A stretch of DNA of 64,000 nucleotides, taken from contig AP025685.1 of NCBI GenBank assembly GCA_022846635.1, forward strand, positions 3,720,001 to 3,784,000. The letters run 5' to 3'. Of the stretch, positions 37,805 through 47,280 are shown one piece after another. The DNA comes from Salmonella enterica subsp. enterica serovar Choleraesuis. GTDB lineage: Bacteria > Pseudomonadota > Gammaproteobacteria > Enterobacterales > Enterobacteriaceae. The notes under the pieces were generated by a model. It was not told where the DNA came from, ran no database searches, and was given only the letters and a program-made list of their open reading frames with translations. The position numbers were made by a program, and so were the translations under genes. The stretch's first letter is position 1. Every line of letters begins with the position of its first letter.

Positions 37805-39940
37805 ATGACACCGCATGTGATGAAACGAGACGGGTGCAAAGTACCTTTCAGTTCGGCGCGAATTCAGGAGGCAATCCTGCGTGCAGCCAAAGCTGCGGAA
37901 GTTGATGATGTTGACTATTGTGCTTCGGTGGCCGACGCCGTCAGTAAACAAATGCAAGAACGCAGCCAGGTGGATATCAACGATATCCAGACTGCGGTAG
38001 AAAACCAGCTTATGGCCGGCCAGTACAAGCAACTGGCGCGTGCTTATATTGAATATCGCCATGACCGCGATATCGCCCGCGAGAAGCGCGGCCGTCTGAA
38101 CCAGGAAATTCGTGGCCTGGTAGAGCAGACTAACTCCTCACTGTTAAATGAAAACGCCAATAAAGACAGCAAGGTAATCCCGACTCAGCGCGACCTGCTG
38201 GCCGGTATCGTGGCTAAGCATTATGCGCGTCAGCACCTGCTGCCGCGCGATGTGGTCCTGGCGCACGAACGCGGCGAGATCCACTATCACGATCTCGATT
38301 ACTCGCCATTCTTCCCAATGTTTAACTGCATGCTTATCGACCTGAAAGGCATGCTGACGCTGGGCTTTAAAATGGGTAACGCCGAGATAGAGCCACCTAA
38401 GTCTATCTCTACCGCGACCGCGGTAACCGCGCAGATAATTGCCCAGGTAGCGAGCCATATCTATGGCGGCACCACGATTAACCGTATTGATGAAGTTCTG
38501 GCGCCGTTTGTTACCGCCAGCTTCGAAAAACACCGTAAAACCGCGAAAGAGTGGGATATTCCGGATGCCGAAGGCTATGCCCATTCGCGCACCGAGAAAG
38601 AGTGTTACGACGCCTTCCAGTCTCTGGAATATGAAGTAAACACCCTGCACACCGCGAACGGCCAGACCCCATTTGTCACCTTTGGTTTTGGTCTGGGCAC
38701 CAGCTGGGAATCGCGTCTGATTCAGCAGTCCATTCTGCGTAACCGCATCGCCGGTCTGGGTAAAAACCGCAAAACCGCGGTGTTCCCAAAACTGGTATTT
38801 GCTATCCGCAATGGCCTGAACCACAAGTTTGGCGATCCAAACTACGACATTAAACAACTGGCTCTGGAGTGCGCCAGCAAGCGCATGTATCCGGACATTC
38901 TGAACTATGACCAGGTAGTCAAAGTTACCGGTTCGTTTAAAACCCCAATGGGTTGCCGCAGCTTCCTCGGCGTGTACGAAGAAAACGGCGAGCAGATCCA
39001 CGATGGCCGCAACAACCTGGGCGTTATCAGCCTCAACCTACCGCGTATTGCTCTGGAAGCCCAGGGCGACGAAGCGGCGTTTAATGCCCTGCTGGATGAG
39101 CGCCTGGCGCTGGCCCGTAAAGCATTGATGACCCGTATCGCCCGCCTGGAAGGGGTGAAAGCCCGCGTAGCGCCAATCCTTTATATGGAAGGTGCCTGCG
39201 GCGTGCGTCTGAAAGCCGACGATGATGTATCGCAGATCTTTAAAAATGGTCGCGCTTCTATTTCGCTGGGTTATATCGGTATCCACGAAACTATTAACGC
39301 CCTGTATGGCAACAAACACGTTTATGACGATGCGGCTCTGCGTGCTAAAGCCATTGCTATCGTTGAGCGTCTGCGCCAGGCAGTAGATACCTGGAAAGAA
39401 GAAACCGGCTACGGCTTCAGCCTGTACAGTACGCCAAGTGAAAACCTTTGCGACCGCTTCTGCCGCCTTGATACCGCTGATTTCGGGATTGTTCCGGGCG
39501 TAACCGATAAAGGCTACTACACCAACAGCTTCCATCTCGACGTGGAGAAAAAGGTGAACCCATATGACAAACTCGACTTTGAAGCGCCATATCCGCCGCT
39601 GGCGAGCGGTGGCTTCATCTGTTACGGGGAATATCCAAACCTGCAGCACAACCTGAAGGCGCTGGAAGATGTATGGGATTACAGCTACCAGCACGTGCCG
39701 TACTACGGTACCAACACGCCGATTGATGAGTGCTACGAGTGCGGTTTCACCGGTGAGTTTGAGTGCACCAGCAAAGGCTTTACCTGCCCGAAATGCGGCA
39801 ACCACGACGCGGCGCGCGTGTCAGTGACTCGCCGCGTGTGCGGATATCTCGGCAGCCCGGATGCTCGTCCGTTTAACGCCGGTAAGCAGGAGGAAGTTAA
39901 GCGCCGGGTTAAGCATTTGAATAATGGTCAGCTTGGGTGA
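37805..39940 (+). CDS. nrdD: Anaerobic ribonucleoside-triphosphate reductase
   Basis: Class III glycyl-radical enzyme reducing NTPs to dNTPs without oxygen. 711 residues (E. coli 712). N-terminal ATP cone (KRDGCKVPFSSARIQEAILR), then the catalytic barrel. A zinc site lies near the C terminus (DECYECGFTGE, CPKCG), followed by the glycyl-radical loop RRVCGYLGSPDARPFN. Its activase NrdG is encoded 1.03 kb downstream, beyond a repeat block. In E. coli treC lies upstream; here mgtA is the direct neighbour. Confidence 0.98.
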   Translation: MTPHVMKRDGCKVPFSSARIQEAILRAAKAAEVDDVDYCASVADAVSKQMQERSQVDINDIQTAVENQLMAGQYKQLARAYIEYRHDRDIAREKRGRLNQEIRGLVEQTNSSLLNENANKDSKVIPTQRDLLAGIVAKHYARQHLLPRDVVLAHERGEIHYHDLDYSPFFPMFNCMLIDLKGMLTLGFKMGNAEIEPPKSISTATAVTAQIIAQVASHIYGGTTINRIDEVLAPFVTASFEKHRKTAKEWDIPDAEGYAHSRTEKECYDAFQSLEYEVNTLHTANGQTPFVTFGFGLGTSWESRLIQQSILRNRIAGLGKNRKTAVFPKLVFAIRNGLNHKFGDPNYDIKQLALECASKRMYPDILNYDQVVKVTGSFKTPMGCRSFLGVYEENGEQIHDGRNNLGVISLNLPRIALEAQGDEAAFNALLDERLALARKALMTRIARLEGVKARVAPILYMEGACGVRLKADDDVSQIFKNGRASISLGYIGIHETINALYGNKHVYDDAALRAKAIAIVERLRQAVDTWKEETGYGFSLYSTPSENLCDRFCRLDTADFGIVPGVTDKGYYTNSFHLDVEKKVNPYDKLDFEAPYPPLASGGFICYGEYPNLQHNLKALEDVWDYSYQHVPYYGTNTPIDECYECGFTGEFECTSKGFTCPKCGNHDAARVSVTRRVCGYLGSPDARPFNAGKQEEVKRRVKHLNNGQLG

Positions 39941-40019
39941 TGAATGGCGTTTCTGGAGCCGTTTAGGGTTCCAGATCCCCCCAGTTAGCAGGCCAGAATT
40001 CATATATGGCAGGAGTGGA

Positions 40020-40275
40020 CAGTTCCGTTCACTCGCAATCGTCAGAATATAATCCGGTTGTCGCCGGTGAACGTGTTAAGGGGCTGTTCCGACAGCCCCT
40101 TAACAATCCAGCGGATCCTAAAGAAACCGGTGCTACGCACTGCGTTCGCCCTCCGCTCTCGCGCCCGACGGCACGACTCGACGCGCCATCCATGGCTTGT
40201 TTCGCCTCTGATGGCCTCCCTGCTATCAGGCTTGTGCGCAGGCATCGTTCAAAAATGCTCCCGGCATTTTTGTCG
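40020..40275 (-). repeat. Dispersed modular repeat, inverted copy in the nrdD-nrdG gap
   Basis: Read on the minus strand this is the terminal block of the units at 7.5-9.8 kb. It shares the common GAACGCAGTGCG..AGCACCGG block (40136-40160), AATCCAGCGG, the 30-bp palindrome with changed pairs (GTTAAGGGGCTGT/ACAGCCCCTTAAC, 40075-40104), the TTATATTCTG-like block and the end GTGAACGGAA. It also contains GCCA-TGGA-TGGC in the minus strand. The left border is near 40020. Confidence 0.75.
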
Positions 40276-40771
40276 CTTCGGCTCACCAGTTTTCGCAGGG
40301 GAAAAAACCTGCGCTGTAATCTCTTCACTCAAAGCAACGCTACTGCCGCTTTAGGGTAGAGAACCAGGAGCCACGGCACTCCGGCTTTAAGCCGCCGAGA
40401 CACGACGGCTGACTGCCCGCCAACGAGAGTTTCCGCAGCACGCGACCGGCAGGCCAGGCAGGCAGACATGGAGTAAGCGAGGGCACCGCGCAGCGGCGGC
40501 GTTCGCCGGGCGCCCGGGATTAACTTCGGCTCACCAGTTTTCGCAGGGGAAAAAACCTGCGCTGTAATCTCTTCACTCAAAGCAACGCTACTGCCGCTTT
40601 AGGGTAGAGGACCAGGAGCCACGGCACTCCGGCTTTAAGCCGCCGAGACACGACGGCTGACTGCCCGCCAACGTGAGTTTCCGCAGCACGCGACTGGCAG
40701 GCCAGGCAGGCAGACATGGAGTAAGCGAGGGCACCGCGCAGCGGCGGCGTTCGCCGGGCGCCTGGGAGTGC
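40276..40771. repeat. 248-bp tandem duplication before nrdG
   Basis: Two direct copies with offset 248 (40276-40523 and 40524-about 40771), almost identical and starting CTTCGGCTCACCAGTTTTCG. Each includes a CGCAGG/CCTGCG hairpin around GGGAAAAAA. After the second copy, 40766-40812 reads GGGAGTGCAGAGGGTGGCGG and continues to a matching GCCACCCTTTGC arm, the minus-strand equivalent of the G/C-rich stem in the 7.6-8.9 kb units, with covarying pairs. No gene is supported here. Confidence 0.75.
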
Positions 40772-40969
40772 AGAGGGTGGCGGCGCAGGCCACCCTTTGC
40801 AAGCGCTCGGCACCAGCGGTAGAAAGAAAGATGCGCAACCCATAGAGCGCAACCTGGCAACAGGGCCAGCAAATCATAGAATATGACGCTGCCACAGTAA
40901 CTGTTAGTGCTGTGGCAAGGTGGCAAACGAGTGTAGCCAACGCCGCCACAGTGACAAATGGGAAGAAGA

Positions 40970-41434
40970 ATGAATTATCACCAATACTACCAAACCGACG
41001 TCATCAACGGTCCAGGCACCCGCTGCACCCTCTTCGTGGCTGGGTGCGTCCATGAATGTCCGGGATGCTATAACAAGAGCACCTGGCGGGTTAATTCGGG
41101 GATGCCTTTTACGGATGAGATGGAAGACCGGATTATTGCTGATCTGAATGATACGCGCATTAAGCGCCAGGGGCTGTCGCTGTCGGGCGGCGATCCGCTT
41201 CACCCGCAGAATGTGGCGTCTATTTTACGGCTGGTTCAGCGGGTACGCCGCGAATGTCCAGATAAGGATATCTGGGTGTGGACTGGTTATAAGATTGATG
41301 AACTGAGCGCTGAGCAGCGTGAGGTGGTTGATCTGATTAACGTTCTGGTCGACGGCAAATTCGTGATGGATCTTAAAGACCCGGCGCTTATTTGGCGCGG
41401 TAGCAGTAATCAGGTCGTTCATCATCTGCGTTAA
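40970..41434 (+). CDS. nrdG: Anaerobic NTP reductase activase NrdG
   Basis: Radical-SAM enzyme that makes the glycyl radical on NrdD. 154 residues from the ATG at 40970 (MNYHQYYQTDVINGPGTRCT), preceded by GGGAAG; an ATG 12 bases earlier sits ahead of that site. The CxxxCxxC cluster motif is Cys26, Cys30, Cys33, and LSGGDPLHPQN is the SAM-binding loop. Normally close to nrdD, but here a repeat block of about 0.95 kb intervenes, so it may rely on readthrough or a promoter of its own. Confidence 0.96.
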   Translation: MNYHQYYQTDVINGPGTRCTLFVAGCVHECPGCYNKSTWRVNSGMPFTDEMEDRIIADLNDTRIKRQGLSLSGGDPLHPQNVASILRLVQRVRRECPDKDIWVWTGYKIDELSAEQREVVDLINVLVDGKFVMDLKDPALIWRGSSNQVVHHLR

Positions 41435-41590
41435 TTATAACTTTCTGTGTTTTCTGCCGCTTCTGCCATAAAATAAAACTGGCGTTATTACCGTTTTAAG
41501 TAATGATATCAATAACTCCGGGTCTTGCTTCTGGCCCGGAAATCACTAACCTGATTATCACTCTGCCGTCACCAAACACAGGAATACACC

Positions 41591-41962
41591 GTGATTAAAA
41601 AAATTTTTAGCCCGGCTGCCGCCATCATCGGCATACTGTTTTCCTCTCACGCTTTTGCCGCCGTTAATGCTATCCCGCTGCCCGGGAAAGGAAGTATTAC
41701 GGTAGAGAGCTTTAGCTATCGCTGCCAGGGCGTATCTCAGCCCCTCAAGGTGACTTACTACACCAAAGGTGACAACTATCTGGCGATGGTGCCTGTTCAG
41801 TATTTTGAAAAAGAAGAGAGCGCGGCGCTGCTATTCGCCGGAATGGTATCGGCAAGCGGTACCAGCTACGGCGCTCACCAGTACACCTGGTCCGGCAAAG
41901 ATAAAGACTGGACGCTGGAAAACGACTTCACTAACAAGTCAGTTAACTGTAAACAGCTTTAA
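41591..41962 (+). CDS. Periplasmic C-type lysozyme inhibitor (PliC/MliC-like)
   Basis: 123-residue secreted protein. The signal peptide ends at HAFA with no lipobox Cys, so it is predicted periplasmic (PliC-like) rather than the lipoprotein MliC. Family features: an early Cys (SYRCQG), Y-LAMVPV, the lysozyme-contact loop SASGTSYGAHQYTW and a final Cys (SVNCKQL) for a disulphide. Start is GTG at 41591 with AGGA upstream. Protects against host or plant lysozyme. It stands alone between nrdG and the PRD regulator. Confidence 0.78.
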   Translation: MIKKIFSPAAAIIGILFSSHAFAAVNAIPLPGKGSITVESFSYRCQGVSQPLKVTYYTKGDNYLAMVPVQYFEKEESAALLFAGMVSASGTSYGAHQYTWSGKDKDWTLENDFTNKSVNCKQL

Positions 41963-41984
41963 GCGGTAACGCCTGAGGAGGTTG

Positions 41985-43895
41985 TCAGAACCTCGTCAGG
42001 CACTCCATTGCCACCTGGTGAAAGCTGGCAAAATCCCCACAGTCACGCAGCCTGGTCACCGCCCTCTCGCGCAGGAAAGTGACAAACAGCTCGTAAATCG
42101 CCATTGCCTCTTCATATTCCTGTTTACTGATTGCCAGCAGAAATATGACGTGCGCGGTTTCCGCTCCCCAGGTAATACCTTCTGGAGCCAGCACGGTATA
42201 CACCACGGTTTTATCCGCCATCAGCCCCAGCGAGTGCGGCAGCGCAATACCGTCGCCAAACATAGTGCTGACGATAGCTTCACGCTCAGTCACCGAATGG
42301 AGGAAAGTCTCACCGACATAACCTTCACGCTGCAACTGCTCGCACAGACGCTCGAACAGAGTTTGCTGATCAATAGGCTCCCGCACCACCATGAAATGCT
42401 GGGCATCAAAGTATTTGTTGAGAATATAAGGCCGGGTACGGTCAACTAACACCAGCTTGCCAATCTGCTCTAACTGATAGTCGGTCGGGAACGGTGACAT
42501 CACCACCACCGGCTTACCTATTTCAGGGATTCGCGCGGTGGAAATAACAAAATCTTCTTCCACGACGGTGAGCTGCTCATAGTCACGCAGGGTGATGATC
42601 CGCGTCACTTCCAGCTGCGGATATTTGCGCAGCAACATTGCCTGGATCATACGTACCGTCGAATTCCCAGTATCGCACACCAGCAGCACGTGCGGTTGGC
42701 GCTGATAACCAATGTTGTAATGGCGCTCCAGCCCTACCCCAATGTGTAAGACCAGAAAACCGATTTCGTTCTCGCTGATGGAGTAAGGCGTGTATTTTCC
42801 CCAGCTGGATACCGCCGCCAGGGTCATATCGTAGGCCATCGGATAGTGCTGTTTGATGTTATCCAGCAGCGGATTTGGGATATGAATCTGATAACGCACG
42901 CGGGTTATCATGGTGCGAATATGGGTCAGCAGATCCGCATGCAGCTGCTCGTCGTTAAGCAGGTTGTAGTTATAGTGCTGATTGATATAGCGCAGGATGT
43001 AATTAACCAGCGCGTCTTCATCGTCGGCATTGATGGCGCTGGGAGCCACATCCTGAATACGTCGCGCGGAAATGTGCACCTGCAACCACTGTTCCTCGGC
43101 GCTGGACAGGGGTTTACCCGCCAGAATCTCCACCTCACGCGCTATCTCATGAGCCGCCAGACGTACCGCCTCATCGCTATCATCGGCACGAAACTCCGGC
43201 AGCGGGAAACCTTCACCGATGCGCCGCACCGCCACCGCGCAGTACAGGCAGATAAAGCGCGCGCCCTCGTCCGTAATACGAATCTGATGGCGGCTGAAGC
43301 TATCATTAAGGCGGGGAGCCAGACGATCCATGACTTCGCCGCTTATCGCCTCGGAGAATAAATTCGAACTCTCGCCGTCGGCCAGGCTTAATTCCCACAG
43401 CAAATCGGTAAGGCAGGCACGCAGCGCCATCTCACTGCCAAACAGCTTCATGCCGTGGCGCGGACGGGTTTCGATGGTGAGGTTATAGCGATTGAAATGT
43501 TCGCGCACTTCGGCCATATCGTTTTGCAGCGTGGCGCGGCTGACAAACCACTCCTCACTAAGATCTTCGAGCTTTAACGACCAGGCGGAGGTCAGAAAGC
43601 GCACCAGCAGATAGTTGACCCGCTCCGGGCCGGTGCGCGGAACTTTAAGCTGCGGAGTCTGGGATTCACACAGCAGGGCGTAACGCTTAGGGTCTTCAAC
43701 GCTGAGCTGATAGCCCTCACCCCGGTTAAGAACAAAGCGCGCGCCGTTCTGCTCCAGCAGCGCATTTAACGCCGTGATATCTGCACGAACGGTACGAGTG
43801 GACACGCCCAGACGATTGGCCAGCTCATCCTGAGGCAGGGTTTCGTTTTGCAGCAACAGGAAAAGCTGAGCCAGCCTCTGATTGGGGAATCGCAC
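41985..43895 (-). CDS. PRD-containing transcription regulator with EIIB- and EIIA-like domains (BglG/LicR/MtlR type)
   Basis: 636 residues. Order: HTH (QDELANRLGVSTRTVRADIT, about 15-45), Mga-like second HTH, two PRD domains (about 170-390), an EIIB-like domain with Cys407 (VLLVCDTGNSTV) and a C-terminal EIIA(Fru/Mtl)-like domain with His554 (DGIALPHSLG). In such activators PTS-dependent phosphorylation of the PRD, EIIB and EIIA sites sets activity. It lies downstream of, and in the same direction as, the DUF4310-DgaEF operon and is the probable regulator of it. The EIIA domain also points to a PTS-like transporter. Confidence 0.9.
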   Translation of the reverse strand: MRFPNQRLAQLFLLLQNETLPQDELANRLGVSTRTVRADITALNALLEQNGARFVLNRGEGYQLSVEDPKRYALLCESQTPQLKVPRTGPERVNYLLVRFLTSAWSLKLEDLSEEWFVSRATLQNDMAEVREHFNRYNLTIETRPRHGMKLFGSEMALRACLTDLLWELSLADGESSNLFSEAISGEVMDRLAPRLNDSFSRHQIRITDEGARFICLYCAVAVRRIGEGFPLPEFRADDSDEAVRLAAHEIAREVEILAGKPLSSAEEQWLQVHISARRIQDVAPSAINADDEDALVNYILRYINQHYNYNLLNDEQLHADLLTHIRTMITRVRYQIHIPNPLLDNIKQHYPMAYDMTLAAVSSWGKYTPYSISENEIGFLVLHIGVGLERHYNIGYQRQPHVLLVCDTGNSTVRMIQAMLLRKYPQLEVTRIITLRDYEQLTVVEEDFVISTARIPEIGKPVVVMSPFPTDYQLEQIGKLVLVDRTRPYILNKYFDAQHFMVVREPIDQQTLFERLCEQLQREGYVGETFLHSVTEREAIVSTMFGDGIALPHSLGLMADKTVVYTVLAPEGITWGAETAHVIFLLAISKQEYEEAMAIYELFVTFLRERAVTRLRDCGDFASFHQVAMECLTRF

Positions 43896-43979
43896 GTCAA
43901 TGTCCTCTCGTTTACGAATACCTGCCGGTCGGCGGGTGTTTCAGAATGCCCGGATTATCTCATCTACATTATCGAAAAA

Positions 43980-43998
43980 TGGCAATCTGACATTGCCA
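43980..43998. promoter_or_regulatory. Inverted repeat upstream of the PRD regulator
   Basis: TGGCAAT-ctgac-ATTGCCA, 85 bases before the regulator ATG (43895, minus strand). Candidate operator, possibly autoregulatory. Confidence 0.5.
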
Positions 43999-44225
43999 CT
44001 TTCAGCCGTTATAAACCGCCGCATAACCTTATAGAGATGGCGACTATTCTTGCTGAATACAAGGTTCGTCGCAAAACGGATGTCATTATCCGTGACCGGT
44101 AAGGCAGAATAACGCCAGCCCGTCTGATAGTCAGCAAGCTTCCGGTATTGGCAGACACAGCAGAATAACCAAACCGTGAATAAAATTACTGAATGAAAGC
44201 GCGGTTTAAACCTGATTGCGGGGAA

Positions 44226-44288
44226 CGCCCGACCTCGTGGCCGGGCGCAGATATTGGATACGGCAGCGGCCTCCTGACCCGGAGGCCG
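44226..44288 (-). terminator. Two hairpins at the 3' end of the dgaF-like gene
   Basis: CGCCCG/CGGGCG (44226-44231/44242-44247) and CGGCCTCC/GGAGGCCG (44267-44274/44281-44288), just after the last gene of the operon. Neither has a good T-run. They probably stabilise or end the transcript before the regulator gene. The remaining part of the 399-base gap holds no gene. Confidence 0.55.
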
Positions 44289-44294
44289 AAAGCC

Positions 44295-45035
44295 TTAGCC
44301 CAGCAGCTTTTTGGTCATCGCCAGCAGCGTTGCCACATCCTGAGGACGGGTGTCACCGCTGTCTTTATCAATGATGGAGCTGTAGATATGCGGAATAATT
44401 TTGCTAACGCCAGCATCCAGCGCTATCTGCATAATTTCTTCGAAGTTTTCCAGATCGATACCGCCGGTTGGCTCCAGCCAGAAATCGTGCTCGGCACAGG
44501 CTTTTGCTACCGCAGCAAACTCATCGCGGCATTTCAGGCCACCCATCGGGAAGTATTTCACCGAGCTGCCGCCCATGTCTTTGAGCAGGGCAATAGCGGT
44601 TTCAATCGGCACAATGCCGTCTGGTGCGTTGGAGCTCAGTGGACCGGTAGAGATTTTCACCATACCGACGGTACCGGTTGGTGATACCAGGCCGTTAACT
44701 ACGCTTTCGTTCTGGCCCAGCAGCGCGCGGCTGGTCGCCACGCCGGTAAATACCTGGTTAACGTGCTGCGGCTGAACCTGACGGGAGATTTCACTCACCA
44801 TCGCCGACTGGTTAGGATCGCCAGCACCCAGACCTACTGACAGGGCGTTATCAATCAGCGCCGCATAGTCACGCATATCCGCAACCGCGCTTTCGATATC
44901 CGGATAGTTTTTGGACAGCACGCCGACCAGCACATGGCCTTCCGCCGCTTCGTAGATATCGCGGGCATTCTGTTTGGAGCCTGCAAGTACGTTCAGGCAA
45001 ACCCGGTTCTGATAGAAATTCGGAGTCAGTTTCAT
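44295..45035 (-). CDS. dgaF: DgaF-like 2-dehydro-3-deoxy-phosphogluconate aldolase
   Basis: 246-residue class I aldolase of the DgaF/KDGP family. It is expected to cleave KDPG-type acid phosphates to pyruvate and glyceraldehyde 3-phosphate. The Schiff-base Lys is Lys160 in GGSSVKYFPMGG. Its ATG overlaps the dgaE-like stop (45032-45035). In Salmonella DgaE and DgaF break down D-glucosaminate-6-phosphate; the pairing is the same here but the transporter differs, so the sugar acid may differ. The symbol is by homology. Confidence 0.85.
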   Translation of the reverse strand: MKLTPNFYQNRVCLNVLAGSKQNARDIYEAAEGHVLVGVLSKNYPDIESAVADMRDYAALIDNALSVGLGAGDPNQSAMVSEISRQVQPQHVNQVFTGVATSRALLGQNESVVNGLVSPTGTVGMVKISTGPLSSNAPDGIVPIETAIALLKDMGGSSVKYFPMGGLKCRDEFAAVAKACAEHDFWLEPTGGIDLENFEEIMQIALDAGVSKIIPHIYSSIIDKDSGDTRPQDVATLLAMTKKLLG

Positions 45036-46147
45036 GCGCGGTGTTCCTTAAGTAATTCATTGATACGTGAAGAAATAATAGCCAGCTGCGCCTGGTTAAC
45101 GCTGCGCACATCGGCTTCAATAATGCCTTCATTGGCCTTGTAGCCGCGGAAATAGATAGCGTATTGCCCCTGTTTCAGGGCCTGTACCAGGTCACCGGTT
45201 GGCAGTCCGGTAACTTTTTCATCAAATTTGATTTCGGTACGGGCGATATCACGACCGGCACCATCCCATACTACGCGGGCGGTTACACCGTTGATATCAT
45301 TCAGCTCGTTGATAAATGGCGTCATTTTCTCAACCATCTGGGCACCGGTCTCTTTTTCAGCGCTCAGGTAGTGCTCGATGGCGCAGGTCAGGCCAAGAAT
45401 GCCCTCTTTGCCCACCTTCATGGCACGGCCAATGCCGTAAGACTGGCGTTTAACCCATTCGATATGCTGGCGTTTGCCGATAACCAGGCCGCTGGTTGGG
45501 CCTTCGATAGCCTTAGCGCCGCTGTAGATGACCAGGTCGGCACCCATCTGGTAGTAAGCCTGCAAATCTTCTTCCGCCGCCGCATCGACGATAAGCGGCA
45601 GCCCGTGAGAGCGTGCAACCTCTGCCGCCTGCGCCACGTTGAGCATGCTTTTCTGCACGCAATGGTGCGATTTGATATAGAGAATAGCCGCGGTGCGCGG
45701 AGTGATTGCCGCTGCCAGCTGGGCCGCAGAACATTCGTTGGCATAGCCCGCTTCCACCAGCTTGCCACCGCCCAGAGCTACCATGGTGCCTACCGGCGCG
45801 CCAAAGTTAACGTTGTGGCCTTTTGGCAGCACAATCTCGTTATTTTCCACCGGCGTAACGTGCAGATTTTCCAGCAACCATTCGCTGTCTTTTACCAGCA
45901 TGGCCGCGACCGACTGCGCGATACCCGCTGAAGCACAAGAGACCACGGTCGCAGCTTCCACCTTGAGCAGCCCGGCGATGTAGTCCCCGGTTTTATCAAC
46001 CAGGTCTTTCATTTCAAAGTAGTGATTCATCCCGGTCATTGCCGCTTCAACCACTTCCGGACGCGGCGTCGATACGCCGAGAATCGTCATGCGCCCGGAG
46101 GCGTTAATCACCTGTTTGAGACCATACTTTTCATAGATCGAAGACAT
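45032..46147 (-). CDS. dgaE: DgaE-like PLP-dependent ammonia lyase
   Basis: 371-residue PLP enzyme of the SelA-like/DgaE family, expected to remove ammonia from a 2-amino-2-deoxy sugar acid 6-phosphate and yield the 2-keto-3-deoxy acid phosphate. The PLP Lys is Lys212 (VIYSGAKAIEGPTSG), with Asp188 (LIVDAAAEED) for the pyridine N. I chose the ATG at 46147 (MSSIYEKYGLKQVINASGRM), preceded by AAGGAAAA; the frame extends upstream inside the amidohydrolase gene, which it overlaps by 17 bp. Confidence 0.87.
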   Translation of the reverse strand: MSSIYEKYGLKQVINASGRMTILGVSTPRPEVVEAAMTGMNHYFEMKDLVDKTGDYIAGLLKVEAATVVSCASAGIAQSVAAMLVKDSEWLLENLHVTPVENNEIVLPKGHNVNFGAPVGTMVALGGGKLVEAGYANECSAAQLAAAITPRTAAILYIKSHHCVQKSMLNVAQAAEVARSHGLPLIVDAAAEEDLQAYYQMGADLVIYSGAKAIEGPTSGLVIGKRQHIEWVKRQSYGIGRAMKVGKEGILGLTCAIEHYLSAEKETGAQMVEKMTPFINELNDINGVTARVVWDGAGRDIARTEIKFDEKVTGLPTGDLVQALKQGQYAIYFRGYKANEGIIEADVRSVNQAQLAIISSRINELLKEHRA

Positions 46148-47264
46148 GTTCGGATTTTCCTTGTTCGGTGGTGAACCACTTACCGGCGCGCACTGCGGCC
46201 AGCGCAACCAGCTGGCTGTCGGCCTGCAGGCTGTCGTTTTCAGAATCGGTGAACAGCACCGGCTGCTCGCTCAGGGTAAAGATAGTCAGGTCGCCGTCGG
46301 CACCCACTTCCAGACGCCCTTTAGCGCTCAGGCGCAGCCCCTGCGCCGCATGCAGCGTGACGCAGTCGATAACCTGCGGCAGCGTCATGCCGATGGCTAA
46401 GAATTTGGACATGACCGCCGCCAGGCTTTTTACCGGGCCATTGATGCGGTTTTTGCAGTAAATATCAGAGCTGATGGTATGCGGCAAAATGCCCATCGCA
46501 ATGGCCGCACGCCCCACCTCAAAACTGAAGCTGGCGGTACCGTGGCCCACATCCAGGCGCACGCCGCGATCCAGCGCATTTTTAACCGATGCGCGCAGCT
46601 CGCCTGATGGCGTCAGAATGCGGTTAGGTTTGCCGTTGTAGCAGTGGGTAATAATGTCACCCGCGGTAAGCAGTTCGGCGATTTCGTCCAGGTCTGGCGG
46701 GTTATTGCCCACGTGGACCATCAGCGGTAAGTCGCCATTCGCCTTTTGAATCGCCTTGGCACGGGCCAGCGGCGTGATGCCGTTTTTACCGACCACGCTG
46801 CTGCTCATGCGCGCTTTAATACCCACGATAAAATCCGGGTAGCGCTTGATAGCGGCTCCGGCGGCGGCTTCGTCAATGTCCTGCATATCGGCCAGTTCGT
46901 TCTGGCGCAGCAGGCCAATGCGGGAAATATTGAGCAGCGCGCGCACGTCAGTACCTGCACTGCGGGTTAATTCATAAAAGCTGTCGATATCATCAACGCC
47001 GGTACTTCCGGCATCGACTACGGTAGTGACGCCGCTCGCCACGCCGACGCTGTCGGGTTCGTCATGATAAATCGGCGAGCTCGGATAGCAGTGAACGTGG
47101 GAGTCAATCCAGCCTGCGCTGACGTAATACTGGCCTTTAAGGTCGCGCTCGCTATGTGCCTGGCCACTGACCTGGCCGATGGCGGCGATTTTACCGTCCT
47201 GAATGGCGATATCGAACAGCGTACCGTCGGGGCGTTTCGCCTGACGCAGAATTAAATCAAACAT
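46131..47264 (-). CDS. Amidohydrolase/deacetylase-family metallohydrolase
   Basis: 377-residue amidohydrolase-superfamily enzyme. Metal ligands: His56 and His58 (DSHVH), Lys150 as probable carbamylated bridge (VGIKARMS), His184 (MVHVGNN), His207 (ITHCYN) and Asp267 (SSDIYC). Proteins of this subgroup occur next to DgaE/DgaF-like genes in Firmicutes and enterobacteria. The natural role is probably removal of an N-acyl group from the imported amino-sugar acid before the lyase acts. Substrate is inferred from context only. AGGAGG precedes the ATG. Confidence 0.85.
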   Translation of the reverse strand: MFDLILRQAKRPDGTLFDIAIQDGKIAAIGQVSGQAHSERDLKGQYYVSAGWIDSHVHCYPSSPIYHDEPDSVGVASGVTTVVDAGSTGVDDIDSFYELTRSAGTDVRALLNISRIGLLRQNELADMQDIDEAAAGAAIKRYPDFIVGIKARMSSSVVGKNGITPLARAKAIQKANGDLPLMVHVGNNPPDLDEIAELLTAGDIITHCYNGKPNRILTPSGELRASVKNALDRGVRLDVGHGTASFSFEVGRAAIAMGILPHTISSDIYCKNRINGPVKSLAAVMSKFLAIGMTLPQVIDCVTLHAAQGLRLSAKGRLEVGADGDLTIFTLSEQPVLFTDSENDSLQADSQLVALAAVRAGKWFTTEQGKSEHVFDL

Positions 47265-47280
47265 GGTTTCCTCCTGAAAT

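Noticed and set aside
38144..39805. Long antisense frames within nrdD
   Set aside because: They are shadows of nrdD codon bias; no ribosome site or family match.
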